This document shows, one piece after another, positions 46,507 to 53,974 of a stretch of 64,000 bases of DNA. Source of the DNA: Cyclobacterium sp. (GTDB lineage Bacteria; Bacteroidota; Bacteroidia; Cytophagales; Cyclobacteriaceae); NCBI RefSeq assembly GCF_014762705.1, contig NZ_JABURL010000060.1:1-64000 (forward strand), written 5' to 3'. The notes beneath the pieces were generated by a model. The model ran no database searches, was not told where the DNA came from, and was given only the letters and a program-made list of their open reading frames with translations. The number at the start of each line of letters is the position of its first letter. Position 1 is the first letter of the stretch. The position numbers were made by a program, and so were the translations under genes.

Positions 46507-47336
46507 GGGCCTGCAGTTTCCATTTCTATTTCCAAACTATCCAATTCCTCCCTGGAATCATTTTTCACCAGATAGATAAAATTCAATTTGCTGAAATCCA
46601 CGCTGAGAGAGATCGTGATATCCAGGTAATTGGTCTCACTTCCCGGGTTAACGGCTTTGATCTTGCCAATTGATATCCCCTCCGGAAACACAGCATTGTA
46701 TCCCGAAGTGATGATTTCCTGCCCCGGAACGATCTGAACGTGACGTGGAACGTAAAGTAATTTTGCCTCATTTGATTTGAGTCCATCCCATTTTGTAGAT
46801 CCGAATACTTCTGTTTCCTTTATTTTTGAGGAGATCAAAAGGTCCGTATTCAATAATGAAATAACAGTGGAAAAATTATTGCTTGTACCTTTTACCCTCC
46901 CCACAACGCCCAGCTCGTTAAAAACCCCCATTCCTTCCTGAATACCGTCCTTTGCCCCTTTATTCAGGGTAATGTAATTTTGATTGAGGTGAATCGAATT
47001 ATTGACCACTCTTGCAGACCAAAACTCAAAGTTTTTTGACAAGACAGTATCTACAGATAAAACTGCAGAGTCCAGCACTGGGCTCAAACTATCCAATCTG
47101 TTCAGCAAGTAAGCATTTTTTTCTGCCAAAGCCTGGTTGGTTGAATAGAGCGAAAAATAGGATAAAAAATTATTTTTGACTGACAGCATGTTTCCCACCA
47201 GCTTGTTGCTGCTGTTAAAAAACACTGCCCCTTGCGGTGAATTATGCGTGAATATTATCCCCCCGGCCAACAACTCCAGGGCAAGAAAAAGAAGGATTGC
47301 CCTTAGTCTGTATAAAAATAAAAATATTTGCTGCAT
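46503..47336 (-). CDS. mreC: rod shape-determining protein MreC
   Basis: Periplasmic scaffold of the elongation complex. The 277-residue protein has an N-terminal membrane helix (about 10-30), a coiled-coil stretch (about 65-85) and the beta-rich MreC domain (about 110-265; NKGAKDGIQEGMGVFNELGVVGRV, IVPGQEIITSGYNAVFPEGISIG). It lies between mreB (7-bp gap) and mreD (4-bp overlap). Confidence 0.94.
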   Translation of the reverse strand: MQQIFLFLYRLRAILLFLALELLAGGIIFTHNSPQGAVFFNSSNKLVGNMLSVKNNFLSYFSLYSTNQALAEKNAYLLNRLDSLSPVLDSAVLSVDTVLSKNFEFWSARVVNNSIHLNQNYITLNKGAKDGIQEGMGVFNELGVVGRVKGTSNNFSTVISLLNTDLLISSKIKETEVFGSTKWDGLKSNEAKLLYVPRHVQIVPGQEIITSGYNAVFPEGISIGKIKAVNPGSETNYLDITISLSVDFSKLNFIYLVKNDSREELDSLEIEMETAGP

Positions 47337-47343
47337 TTCACTT

Positions 47344-48372
47344 TTATGTCATGAGTACTGTTCTAAAATGATTGATATTTTTTAAAGCATTTCCAGTACC
47401 CCTCACTACCGCTCTCAACGGGTCCTCCGCAATATGAATAGGCAGTTTGGTTTTTTGGTGCAACCTGCGGTCCAACCCTTTTAACAAAGCTCCTCCTCCT
47501 GTAAGGTGAATCCCATTGTCATAAATGTCTGCCGAAAGTTCAGGTGGTGCGATCTCCAGTGCTTTCAGTACAGCCTCTTCTATTTTGGAAACCGATTTGT
47601 CCAAAGCAAAAGCAATTTCTGAATAAGAAACCTTGATTACCTTGGGAATACCGGTCATCAAATCTCTTCCCCGGATTTCATAGTCCTCTGGAGCGTCATC
47701 CAATTCCGTAAGCGCAGACCCTATGGCAATTTTGACTTTCTCCGCTGACCTTTCTCCAATTAGCAGGTTGTGTTGCCTCCTCATGTAATCCAAAATGTCT
47801 TTGGTGAAGGAGTCTCCAGCTACACGTATGGACTGATCAGCAACAATTCCTGATAAAGCAATCAACGCAATCTCCGTCGTACCTCCGCCTATATCTACAA
47901 TCATGGATCCCATTGGCTTTTCAATATCAATACCTATACCGATAGCTGCTGCTATTGGTTCGTAGATCATGTAAACCTCCTTACCCCCGGCATGTTCGGC
48001 GGAATCTCTTACCGCTCTTTTTTCTACCTCTGTAATTCCTGACGGAATACAGATGACCATGCGGTGGGACTGTGGAAACATGCCCTTGTTGTGTCCGGGG
48101 ATCATTTTGATCATTCCCCGGATCATCTGCTCTGCGGCATAAAAGTCCGCAATCACCCCATCTTTCAACGGACGGATGGTCTTGATGTTTTCATGCGTTT
48201 TTTCATGCATGTTCATGGCCTCCCTGCCTACCGCCAACACTTTATTATTAGTTTTATCTATGGCAATAATGGATGGTTCGTCCACTACAATTTTTTCTTT
48301 ATGAATGATCAGCGTATTGGCTGTTCCCAAATCAATGGCAATGTCACTGGAAAAAAAGTCAAATAATCCCAT
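47344..48372 (-). CDS. mreB: rod shape-determining protein MreB
   Basis: Actin-like ATPase that guides cell-wall synthesis in rod-shaped cells. The 342-residue protein shows the phosphate-1 motif IDLGTANTLI near 13, the phosphate-2 motif MIVDIGGGTTEIALIA near 162 and the adenosine motif HLTGGGALLKGLDRRL near 290. First gene of the mreBCD-mrdA-rodA operon; 223 bp separate it from purH. Confidence 0.97.
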   Translation of the reverse strand: MGLFDFFSSDIAIDLGTANTLIIHKEKIVVDEPSIIAIDKTNNKVLAVGREAMNMHEKTHENIKTIRPLKDGVIADFYAAEQMIRGMIKMIPGHNKGMFPQSHRMVICIPSGITEVEKRAVRDSAEHAGGKEVYMIYEPIAAAIGIGIDIEKPMGSMIVDIGGGTTEIALIALSGIVADQSIRVAGDSFTKDILDYMRRQHNLLIGERSAEKVKIAIGSALTELDDAPEDYEIRGRDLMTGIPKVIKVSYSEIAFALDKSVSKIEEAVLKALEIAPPELSADIYDNGIHLTGGGALLKGLDRRLHQKTKLPIHIAEDPLRAVVRGTGNALKNINHFRTVLMT

Positions 48373-48595
48373 TTCGGTATTTTCTAAATTAAATGATTAT
48401 TGTTTTTTAAAGTTAGCACAATTAAGCCCTTAAAGAGAACGGGTGCCTACAAAAATATTATCTTATTTTTGTTTTATTCATTAATTCCTTTACTTCTTTA
48501 TTTTTGGTGTCTAATCCCTGTAAAACGTATTCTTTAATATTTAATGGTTTATTAAAGCAATCCGGATAATCGAAAAACATGCCAGAAACATTTTG
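48373..48595. other. spacer between purH and mreB
   Basis: AT-rich, 223 bp. A minus-strand TATTTTTG at 48450-48457, 77 nt before mreB, is a possible -7 element but lacks a TTG at the right distance. A perfect inverted repeat AAACATT/AATGTTT (48586-48604) spans the purH stop codon on the minus strand without an immediate T run. Confidence 0.4.
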
Positions 48596-50122
48596 TCAAT
48601 GTTTAAAGTGCCTGACCCCCGTCATGACCATGGCCATTCCGTGCGCATCACAATAAGCTATGCTGTCTTTGTCCTTAATGGACCCTCCGGGTTGTACCAC
48701 TGCACTGATGCCTTCCTGGTCTGCTATCTCCACACAATCCGGAAATGGAAAAAAAGCATCAGAAGCCATCACAGCTCCTTTCAGGTCAAACCCAAAGGTT
48801 TTGGCTTTTTCAATGGCTTGTTTCAGGGCATCTACCCGGCTTGTCTGTCCAACACCACTGGAATATAGCTGGTCTTTATTGCTTAGCACAATGGTATTGG
48901 ATTTGGTATGTTTACAAATTTTCAGGGCAAACAACAAGGCATCCTTTTCCTCCTCTGTTGGGATTTTTTTGGTGACCAGCTCAAAAGCTGTTTTATTCTC
49001 TGTTACCAGGTCTTTATCCTGTGCCACAAAGCCGTTCAATAAGGTTTTGACTTGTAAGGTACCTGTCAAATTGATTTTTTGCTTCAAAAGAATCCGGTTT
49101 TTCTTGCCTTTCAAAAGCGCCAAGGCATCTTCATCAAACTCAGGAGCAATTAACACCTCAAAAAACAGGCCGTGCATGGATTCAGCAGCGGGCAGGTCCA
49201 CTTTTTTATTTGTGATCAATACCCCTCCAAATGCCGATACAGTATCCGCAGCAAATGCCTTTTCATACGCCTCCTTTACCGTTTTGCCTGTTGCTGCCCC
49301 ACAGGCGTTGGTGTGCTTCAAAATAGCAAAAGCTACTTCATCGGGAAATTCAGCAATCAATGCCACTGCGGCATCCACATCCACCAGGTTGTTGTAAGAC
49401 AATTCTTTTCCATTCAACTGATCGAAAAGTGCTGCTAAATCTCCATAAAAATGAGCTTTTTGATGAGGGTTTTCCCCATATCTCAGGCTTTTTGCATTGC
49501 CTTCACTGATCTTTAGGGAAGGAATATTTTCCTGCCTGTTGAAATAATTAAAAATTTGGGTGTCATAATGAGAGGAGACATTAAAGGCCTGGGCTGCAAA
49601 ATACCTGCGGTCTTCACTTTTTAAGCTGCCGTTCTGAGCTTTTAGTTTTTCCGCCAAAGCACCATACTGGGCCCTGGAGGCGATGATGGTTACATCTTCG
49701 TAGTTTTTGGCAGCCGCCCTGATCAATGCGATGCCGCCAATATCTATTTTCTCGATGATGTCTGCTTCCGATGCTCCTGACGCAACTGTCTCTTCAAAGG
49801 GATATAAGTCTACAATAACCAGATCGATAGCTGGGATGTCATAAGATTCGGCTTGTGACACATCTTCTTTATTTGATCTGCGGTGAAGTATCCCTCCAAA
49901 AACCTTGGGATGAAGGGTTTTCACCCTTCCACCAAAAATGGAGGGGTAACCGGTAAGCTCTTCCACAGGGATTACTTCCGCCCCCTGATCCTCTATGAAT
50001 TTTTGGGTGCCACCTGTGGAATAAATCGATACCCCTTGATGTTTTAAGAGTTCGATGATGGGTTCCAAATTGTCTTTGTAATAAACTGAGATCAATGCAG
50101 ATTGTATTTTCTTTTCAGCCAT
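48596..50122 (-). CDS. purH: bifunctional AICAR transformylase/IMP cyclohydrolase
   Basis: Carries out the last two steps of IMP synthesis. The N-terminal MGS-like IMP cyclohydrolase domain (about 1-190) begins with ALISVYYKDNLEPIIELL and has STGGT near 35. The C-terminal transformylase domain (about 195-508) contains RYGENPHQKAHFYG and the KHTNACG active-site segment near 268. The 508-residue length is normal. It follows purN on the same strand, with a 132-bp gap. Confidence 0.97.
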   Translation of the reverse strand: MAEKKIQSALISVYYKDNLEPIIELLKHQGVSIYSTGGTQKFIEDQGAEVIPVEELTGYPSIFGGRVKTLHPKVFGGILHRRSNKEDVSQAESYDIPAIDLVIVDLYPFEETVASGASEADIIEKIDIGGIALIRAAAKNYEDVTIIASRAQYGALAEKLKAQNGSLKSEDRRYFAAQAFNVSSHYDTQIFNYFNRQENIPSLKISEGNAKSLRYGENPHQKAHFYGDLAALFDQLNGKELSYNNLVDVDAAVALIAEFPDEVAFAILKHTNACGAATGKTVKEAYEKAFAADTVSAFGGVLITNKKVDLPAAESMHGLFFEVLIAPEFDEDALALLKGKKNRILLKQKINLTGTLQVKTLLNGFVAQDKDLVTENKTAFELVTKKIPTEEEKDALLFALKICKHTKSNTIVLSNKDQLYSSGVGQTSRVDALKQAIEKAKTFGFDLKGAVMASDAFFPFPDCVEIADQEGISAVVQPGGSIKDKDSIAYCDAHGMAMVMTGVRHFKH

Positions 50123-50254
50123 TGCGGTTAACTATTATAATTTTTTTCTCCATTGGCGAAGCATTCCATTAAAAACTGCCAACGAATCCGAAAAAGATTT
50201 GGTGATAAATTTTTAGATTTCTATTAGGTGGACAAAGTTAGGAAAATCAGTGCA

Positions 50255-50812
50255 TTAAATCAGACTTTCGATCACATTTGGATAGTATTTGTGCTCCAGG
50301 GCATGCACTTTTTCCGCAATTTCGTCGGGGCTGTCTCCCTGATCGATGGAAACAGCGGCTTGAAAAATAATTTTGCCTTCATCGTAATTTTCATTGACCA
50401 AATGTATGGTAATACCGGTTTCGCTATCCCCGGACTCCTTTACTGCCTGGTGGACATGACTGCCATACATGCCCTTTCCCCCATATTTGGGGAGCAGGGC
50501 AGGGTGAATGTTGATGATTTTTCCGGGAAATGCCTTGATCAGGGCTTGGGGTAGCTGAAGTAAGAACCCCGCCAAAATGATAAAATCGGTTTTGTGTTGC
50601 CGCAGGATTTCGATCAACCTGCCATTTTGCAACTCTTCCTTCGAAAAAACCCGGGTGGGAACATTGAATTTTTTCGAACGCTCCAAAACATAGGCACTTT
50701 TTTTATTTGAAGCGACAAGGGCCACTTTTGCTTTGGAGGATTTCTGGAAATATTCCATTATTTTTTCCGCATTTGTACCGTTTCCGGAGGCAAGAATGGC
50801 AAGTTTTTTCAA
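50255..50812 (-). CDS. purN: phosphoribosylglycinamide formyltransferase
   Basis: Transfers formyl from formyltetrahydrofolate to GAR in purine synthesis. The 185-residue protein starts KKLAILASGNGTNAEKI, has the catalytic triad region with NIHPALLPKYGGKGMYG (His near 110) and an Asp in GITIHLVNENYDEGKII. The start codon is TTG at 50812; the family N-terminus leaves no room for another. Partner gene purH lies downstream. Confidence 0.94.
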   Translation of the reverse strand: MKKLAILASGNGTNAEKIMEYFQKSSKAKVALVASNKKSAYVLERSKKFNVPTRVFSKEELQNGRLIEILRQHKTDFIILAGFLLQLPQALIKAFPGKIINIHPALLPKYGGKGMYGSHVHQAVKESGDSETGITIHLVNENYDEGKIIFQAAVSIDQGDSPDEIAEKVHALEHKYYPNVIESLI

Positions 50813-50858
50813 AATATTGCGAAGGTTTTATGTTGGGGTAAAATTACAAAATCAATTC

Positions 50859-51794
50859 CTATTCGGCAGGAAAATGGACAACTACTTCGGGGTGCATGGT
50901 ATAAAACCTGAAACGTTCTCCATCATGGACGGTAATGCCACTGGACTTGTTTTCTCCCATTATGGGATTTTCAGCGTATTTGGTCCAATGGACCAGATCG
51001 TCTGATACAGCCATATTCATGGTCCAGTCGCTCCAGTCTTCAAGGGAAGTACCATGGTAATAGGCATAATACCGATTTTTGTATTTGATGACCTGATTTA
51101 CAGCTAGGCCGTACTGGTCGTATTTTTCCGGGCCCATGGTAATGACCGGATCATCTGACACATTGGTCCATACTTTCCGGTCCTGGGAAGTGGCCAACCA
51201 GATGCCCTGGTCATTCCGTTCATAAAACAAGTACCATGTACCATCTTCCACCCATACAGTGGGAGTGCCATATGGGCCCTCAGTCAGTGGAGAACCGTCC
51301 ACCTGTCTGATGTTCAGGTCTCCCTGGTTTTCCCAATGAATCTTATCTGTGGAGGTTAGCATTTTGGCGATATCTCCCCGGCCTTCGGCAAACATATAAT
51401 AAGTGTCCTCATGTTTCCAAACCATCATGTCTTCCACCCAGCTTTCTGCAAATATGGGATTGTCTTCATGTCTTTTCCACTGAAAACCGTCTTCCGAAAA
51501 GGCATACCCCAGCTTTAGAAAGTCGTTATCCTCGTATCCGTCTAATCCCGTGTACCACATGTGGTACCCGTCATCCTCTTTAAGGATATAGCCCCGTTCC
51601 CGGATCATTTTATCCCAGGTAGCTATCCCTGTACCCTTAAACACAGGGTTCTGCCCCTCAGGTTTAAAAGCGCTGATTTCTGCAGGAAAGGAATCATTGT
51701 CTTCTGTGTGGTCATTTCCTGTACTTTTGGGGTTACAAGCCCCCAAGAAAACCAATACAAAAATGAAGTAAAAATTGGTAAAATCATTTTTCAT
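50859..51794 (-). CDS. glycosidase-like five-bladed beta-propeller lipoprotein, 311 aa
   Basis: Lipoprotein (lipobox FLGAC, Cys20 from the ATG at 51794; a TTG 27 bp upstream is less likely). The mature part shows repeated blades of the GH43/GH32-like clan: GYHMWYTGLDGYED, KLGYAFSEDGFQWKRHEDNPIF, VWKHEDTYYMFAEG, WYLFYERNDQGIWLATSQDRKVWTNV and MNMAVSDDLVHWTKYAENPI. Proteins of this type hydrolyse or bind plant or algal glycans; the catalytic residues cannot be assigned with certainty, so activity and substrate are open. Confidence 0.8.
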   Translation of the reverse strand: MKNDFTNFYFIFVLVFLGACNPKSTGNDHTEDNDSFPAEISAFKPEGQNPVFKGTGIATWDKMIRERGYILKEDDGYHMWYTGLDGYEDNDFLKLGYAFSEDGFQWKRHEDNPIFAESWVEDMMVWKHEDTYYMFAEGRGDIAKMLTSTDKIHWENQGDLNIRQVDGSPLTEGPYGTPTVWVEDGTWYLFYERNDQGIWLATSQDRKVWTNVSDDPVITMGPEKYDQYGLAVNQVIKYKNRYYAYYHGTSLEDWSDWTMNMAVSDDLVHWTKYAENPIMGENKSSGITVHDGERFRFYTMHPEVVVHFPAE

Positions 51795-51825
51795 ACCTAA
51801 AGATAAGCCATTTTTTAACAATATA

Positions 51826-52698
51826 TTATAGGAAGCCCATGCTCATGATCCCGGTCAACATCAGAATCTTGGAGAAGGTGCTCAGTTCAGTAAAATGGGA
51901 TTTTCTGTCTGCCTTGTATATTTTAAACATAAATATAAAAAAGAAAATACTCAGTCCCCCAAAGTAAAGGAACAACAAGGGTTCATTTATTTTAAAGGTT
52001 ACAAAAAGGATGGCTGCCACGAACAAAACAGCAATAAGGAAGATGATGTTTTTCGTTTTCCTGAATCCCAAAACGATGGGTAAGGTCCTGCATCCATGTT
52101 TTCTGTCTCCATTCCGGTCTTCAATGTCTTTCAGGATTTCCCTGATCAGGTTGATAAAAAAAGCGAAGATGGCGTAGGTCAGTATGAGCAATTCTGATTT
52201 TTGATAGTAAATGCCTACAATCCATATGGCCAGACCTGTGAGTGATGCCACGGTGAGGTTACCTATAAAAGGAAGTCTTTTCAGGGAATTGCTGTAAAGC
52301 CATAACAGAAAAGCTGCTACAAAGGTGATGGCACCAATCCGCGGATGGACCAGTATTCCAATCAGAATACCTGCCATGTTCATGGTAGTGTGCAGGATCA
52401 TGACCATTCTTCGTTTCATGCCTTTGCCTATTACCACAGTTTTTGGTCGGTTGACGTAATCTATTTTTACATCATAATAATCGTTTATCATGTATCCGGA
52501 GGCAGTAAGGATTACAGTAGATATGATCATTAAGTACAGGTGGTAATCCTGAAGTACGGGAATTCCGGATCTGCTGGTGCCCACCAGAAAAAAGGCAGTC
52601 ATTAATTGAGCAAAGGCGACCATCAGCAAATTGCCCGGGCGAATGATTTTCACAAACGCAGTAAAAGTAAAAACAGGAGATGCCTTTTTGTTTTTCAT
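51826..52698 (-). CDS. UbiA-family prenyltransferase (GGGP-transferase type)
   Basis: Integral membrane prenyltransferase of 290 residues with about eight helices. The first aspartate motif reads NDYYDVKIDYVNRP near 68-81 and the second KDIEDRNGDRKHG near 190-202; both bind prenyl diphosphate through magnesium. Bacteroidota members are usually annotated as geranylgeranylglycerol-phosphate geranylgeranyltransferases, but that activity is not shown here. It is flanked upstream by a repeat-rich spacer and followed after 31 bp by the glycosidase-like lipoprotein. Confidence 0.88.
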   Translation of the reverse strand: MKNKKASPVFTFTAFVKIIRPGNLLMVAFAQLMTAFFLVGTSRSGIPVLQDYHLYLMIISTVILTASGYMINDYYDVKIDYVNRPKTVVIGKGMKRRMVMILHTTMNMAGILIGILVHPRIGAITFVAAFLLWLYSNSLKRLPFIGNLTVASLTGLAIWIVGIYYQKSELLILTYAIFAFFINLIREILKDIEDRNGDRKHGCRTLPIVLGFRKTKNIIFLIAVLFVAAILFVTFKINEPLLFLYFGGLSIFFFIFMFKIYKADRKSHFTELSTFSKILMLTGIMSMGFL

Positions 52699-52710
52699 AG
52701 GAGTATTAAT

Positions 52711-52725
52711 TGCTTTTCAAAAGCA
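52711..52725. repeat. palindrome TGCTTTT-C-AAAAGCA
   Basis: Perfect 15-bp palindrome located 12 bp upstream of the UbiA-family gene start. It may be part of the promoter region or of the repeat cluster that follows. Confidence 0.4.
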
Positions 52726-52730
52726 TATAG

Positions 52731-52774
52731 CCTGTCCCGACGGTCGGGAGAATCCTTGACCTTCCGGCAGGTGC
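52731..52774. repeat. palindromic intergenic repeat, copy A
   Basis: Begins cctgtccc and contains a perfect inverted repeat TCCCGAC-g-GTCGGGA (52735-52749). A related block beginning cctgtccc lies at 53825-53863. It is the kind of short GC-rich palindrome dispersed in Bacteroidota intergenic regions. Confidence 0.6.
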
Positions 52775-52789
52775 TTTTATTGTCACCCC

Positions 52790-52828
52790 TCCCTGTAGCC
52801 TTCTCGTCATGCTCGGTTTCATGTTGCA
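52790..52828. repeat. intergenic tail repeat, copy 1
   Basis: The pattern TCCCTGT, about 15 nt, CATGCTCGGTTTCATG recurs with changes at 53751-53792 and 53862-53897, on both sides of the DUF2520 gene. It follows palindrome copy A. Confidence 0.55.
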
Positions 52829-52915
52829 AAATAACGACAATGGACTCAATTTGAGTAATAATTTCCAATAAAAAAATGAGGCAGGTTTAATTTGTAACCC
52901 TTTGTAAATCAGTTG

Positions 52916-53698
52916 TTAAAGTGGATTAGAGTCAATGATGTCCTGAGAAATTAACCGATAAATTTCTGCCAATTGTTCATTATAGTGTAAAAATTCGTGG
53001 TGATTTTCCAATGTGCCAAAATCTTCTCTTTTTGCAGGTCCTGTTTGGGCAGCTTTTGCCCCCATCTGTAAGGTTTTGTTTATTTGTTCAGTGACAAGGG
53101 GTTTTAACATATCAAACTCAAGGCCTTGTCTTTCCAGGATAGACTCTGCAATGCCTATCAGGTGATTGGTAAAATTGGAAGCAAATACAGCGGCCACATG
53201 TATGGCTTTCCTGTCCCTGGACGGTACCACGTAGTAAGGTGACGACAAGCTTTTACAAAGAGTTTTAAGGGTTTTCATTGCTTTGGATTCCATGGCTTCC
53301 AGAAGAAAAGGGACCTCTTCAAAGCCTATTTCCCGGCCTTTGGTAAAGCTTTGTAAAGGATATAGTATGCCTGTATAATCTGCAGAGCTAAAAGACAAAA
53401 TATCTAAAGCCATATTGCCACTTGTATGTACCAGTACACTGCCCTCGGGAAGAATGACTGCTTCCGCTATTTCGCCTATTGCCTGATCGCTTACAGCCAA
53501 GATAAATAAATTTGCCTGACTTTCTGTAAAATCCAAATGGTCCTGGGCTTCGGTACCATATAGCCGGGAAGAGATTTTTTCTGCATTTTTCAAATCCCTT
53601 CCATAAACCTCTGTGATCACATGACCTGCATTTTCAAGTGCTGATGACAGGTGCCAGGCTACATTACCTGTGCCGATGATTGCTATATCCAATTTCAT
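52916..53698 (-). CDS. Rossmann-like and DUF2520 domain protein
   Basis: A 260-residue predicted dehydrogenase. The N-terminal Rossmann domain (about 1-120) has the dinucleotide loop IIGTGNVAWHLSSAL near 7-21 and ends with LVHTSGN. The C-terminal DUF2520 helical domain (about 130-255) has LYPLQSFTKGRE and HVAAVFASNFTNHLIGIAE. It belongs to the same fold group as F420- or NADP-dependent oxidoreductases such as ketopantoate reductase; the substrate is unknown. Confidence 0.85.
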   Translation of the reverse strand: MKLDIAIIGTGNVAWHLSSALENAGHVITEVYGRDLKNAEKISSRLYGTEAQDHLDFTESQANLFILAVSDQAIGEIAEAVILPEGSVLVHTSGNMALDILSFSSADYTGILYPLQSFTKGREIGFEEVPFLLEAMESKAMKTLKTLCKSLSSPYYVVPSRDRKAIHVAAVFASNFTNHLIGIAESILERQGLEFDMLKPLVTEQINKTLQMGAKAAQTGPAKREDFGTLENHHEFLHYNEQLAEIYRLISQDIIDSNPL

Positions 53699-53750
53699 CT
53701 GTTTATAGTTTGATTTTTAACGGTCAGATGGAATCTCGCAATGATAACCA

Positions 53751-53792
53751 TCCCTGTGTGTGACATTCTCATCATGCTCGATTTCATGTGTT
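53751..53792. repeat. intergenic tail repeat, copy 2
   Basis: Second copy of the TCCCTGT ... CATGCTCGATTTCATG block also seen at 52790-52828. Confidence 0.55.
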
Positions 53793-53824
53793 AATAATTG
53801 TTTTTTAATGGTTACACAGCCGGT

Positions 53825-53863
53825 CCTGTCCCTATAATTATCGGGGCTATAAGGGCCTCCCTC
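53825..53863. repeat. palindromic intergenic repeat, copy B
   Basis: Begins cctgtccc like copy A and contains an imperfect inverted repeat ccctataat/attatcgggg (53830-53846). It directly precedes tail repeat copy 3. Confidence 0.5.
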
Positions 53864-53897
53864 CCTGTGTCACCTGCGACATGCCAGATTTCATACC
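53862..53897. repeat. intergenic tail repeat, copy 3
   Basis: Third, more diverged copy (TCCCTGTGT ... CATGCCAGATTTCAT) of the block at 52790-52828. Confidence 0.45.
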
Positions 53898-53904
53898 TTT
53901 AAAT

Positions 53905-53943
53905 TAAAAAAAAAAATAACCCCTAACTTAAATTAGGGGTTAT
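53905..53943 (-). terminator. terminator of the ccm operon
   Basis: Perfect 11-bp stem ataacccctaa (53916-53926) with ttaggggttat (53933-53943), loop cttaaa, followed on the minus strand by a run of about eleven T residues. It lies 31 bp after the ccmF stop. Confidence 0.93.
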
Positions 53944-53974
53944 CTTAATTTTCATAAGTTTTCTAAAATGTGGT

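Noticed and set aside
48586-48604. Terminator for purH formed by AAACATT/AATGTTT
   Set aside because: The stem is short, overlaps the stop codon and has no immediate T run on the minus strand.
48660-49397. A 245-codon open frame opposite purH
   Set aside because: Shadow of purH; composition is Ser/Cys/Phe-rich as expected for antisense translation.
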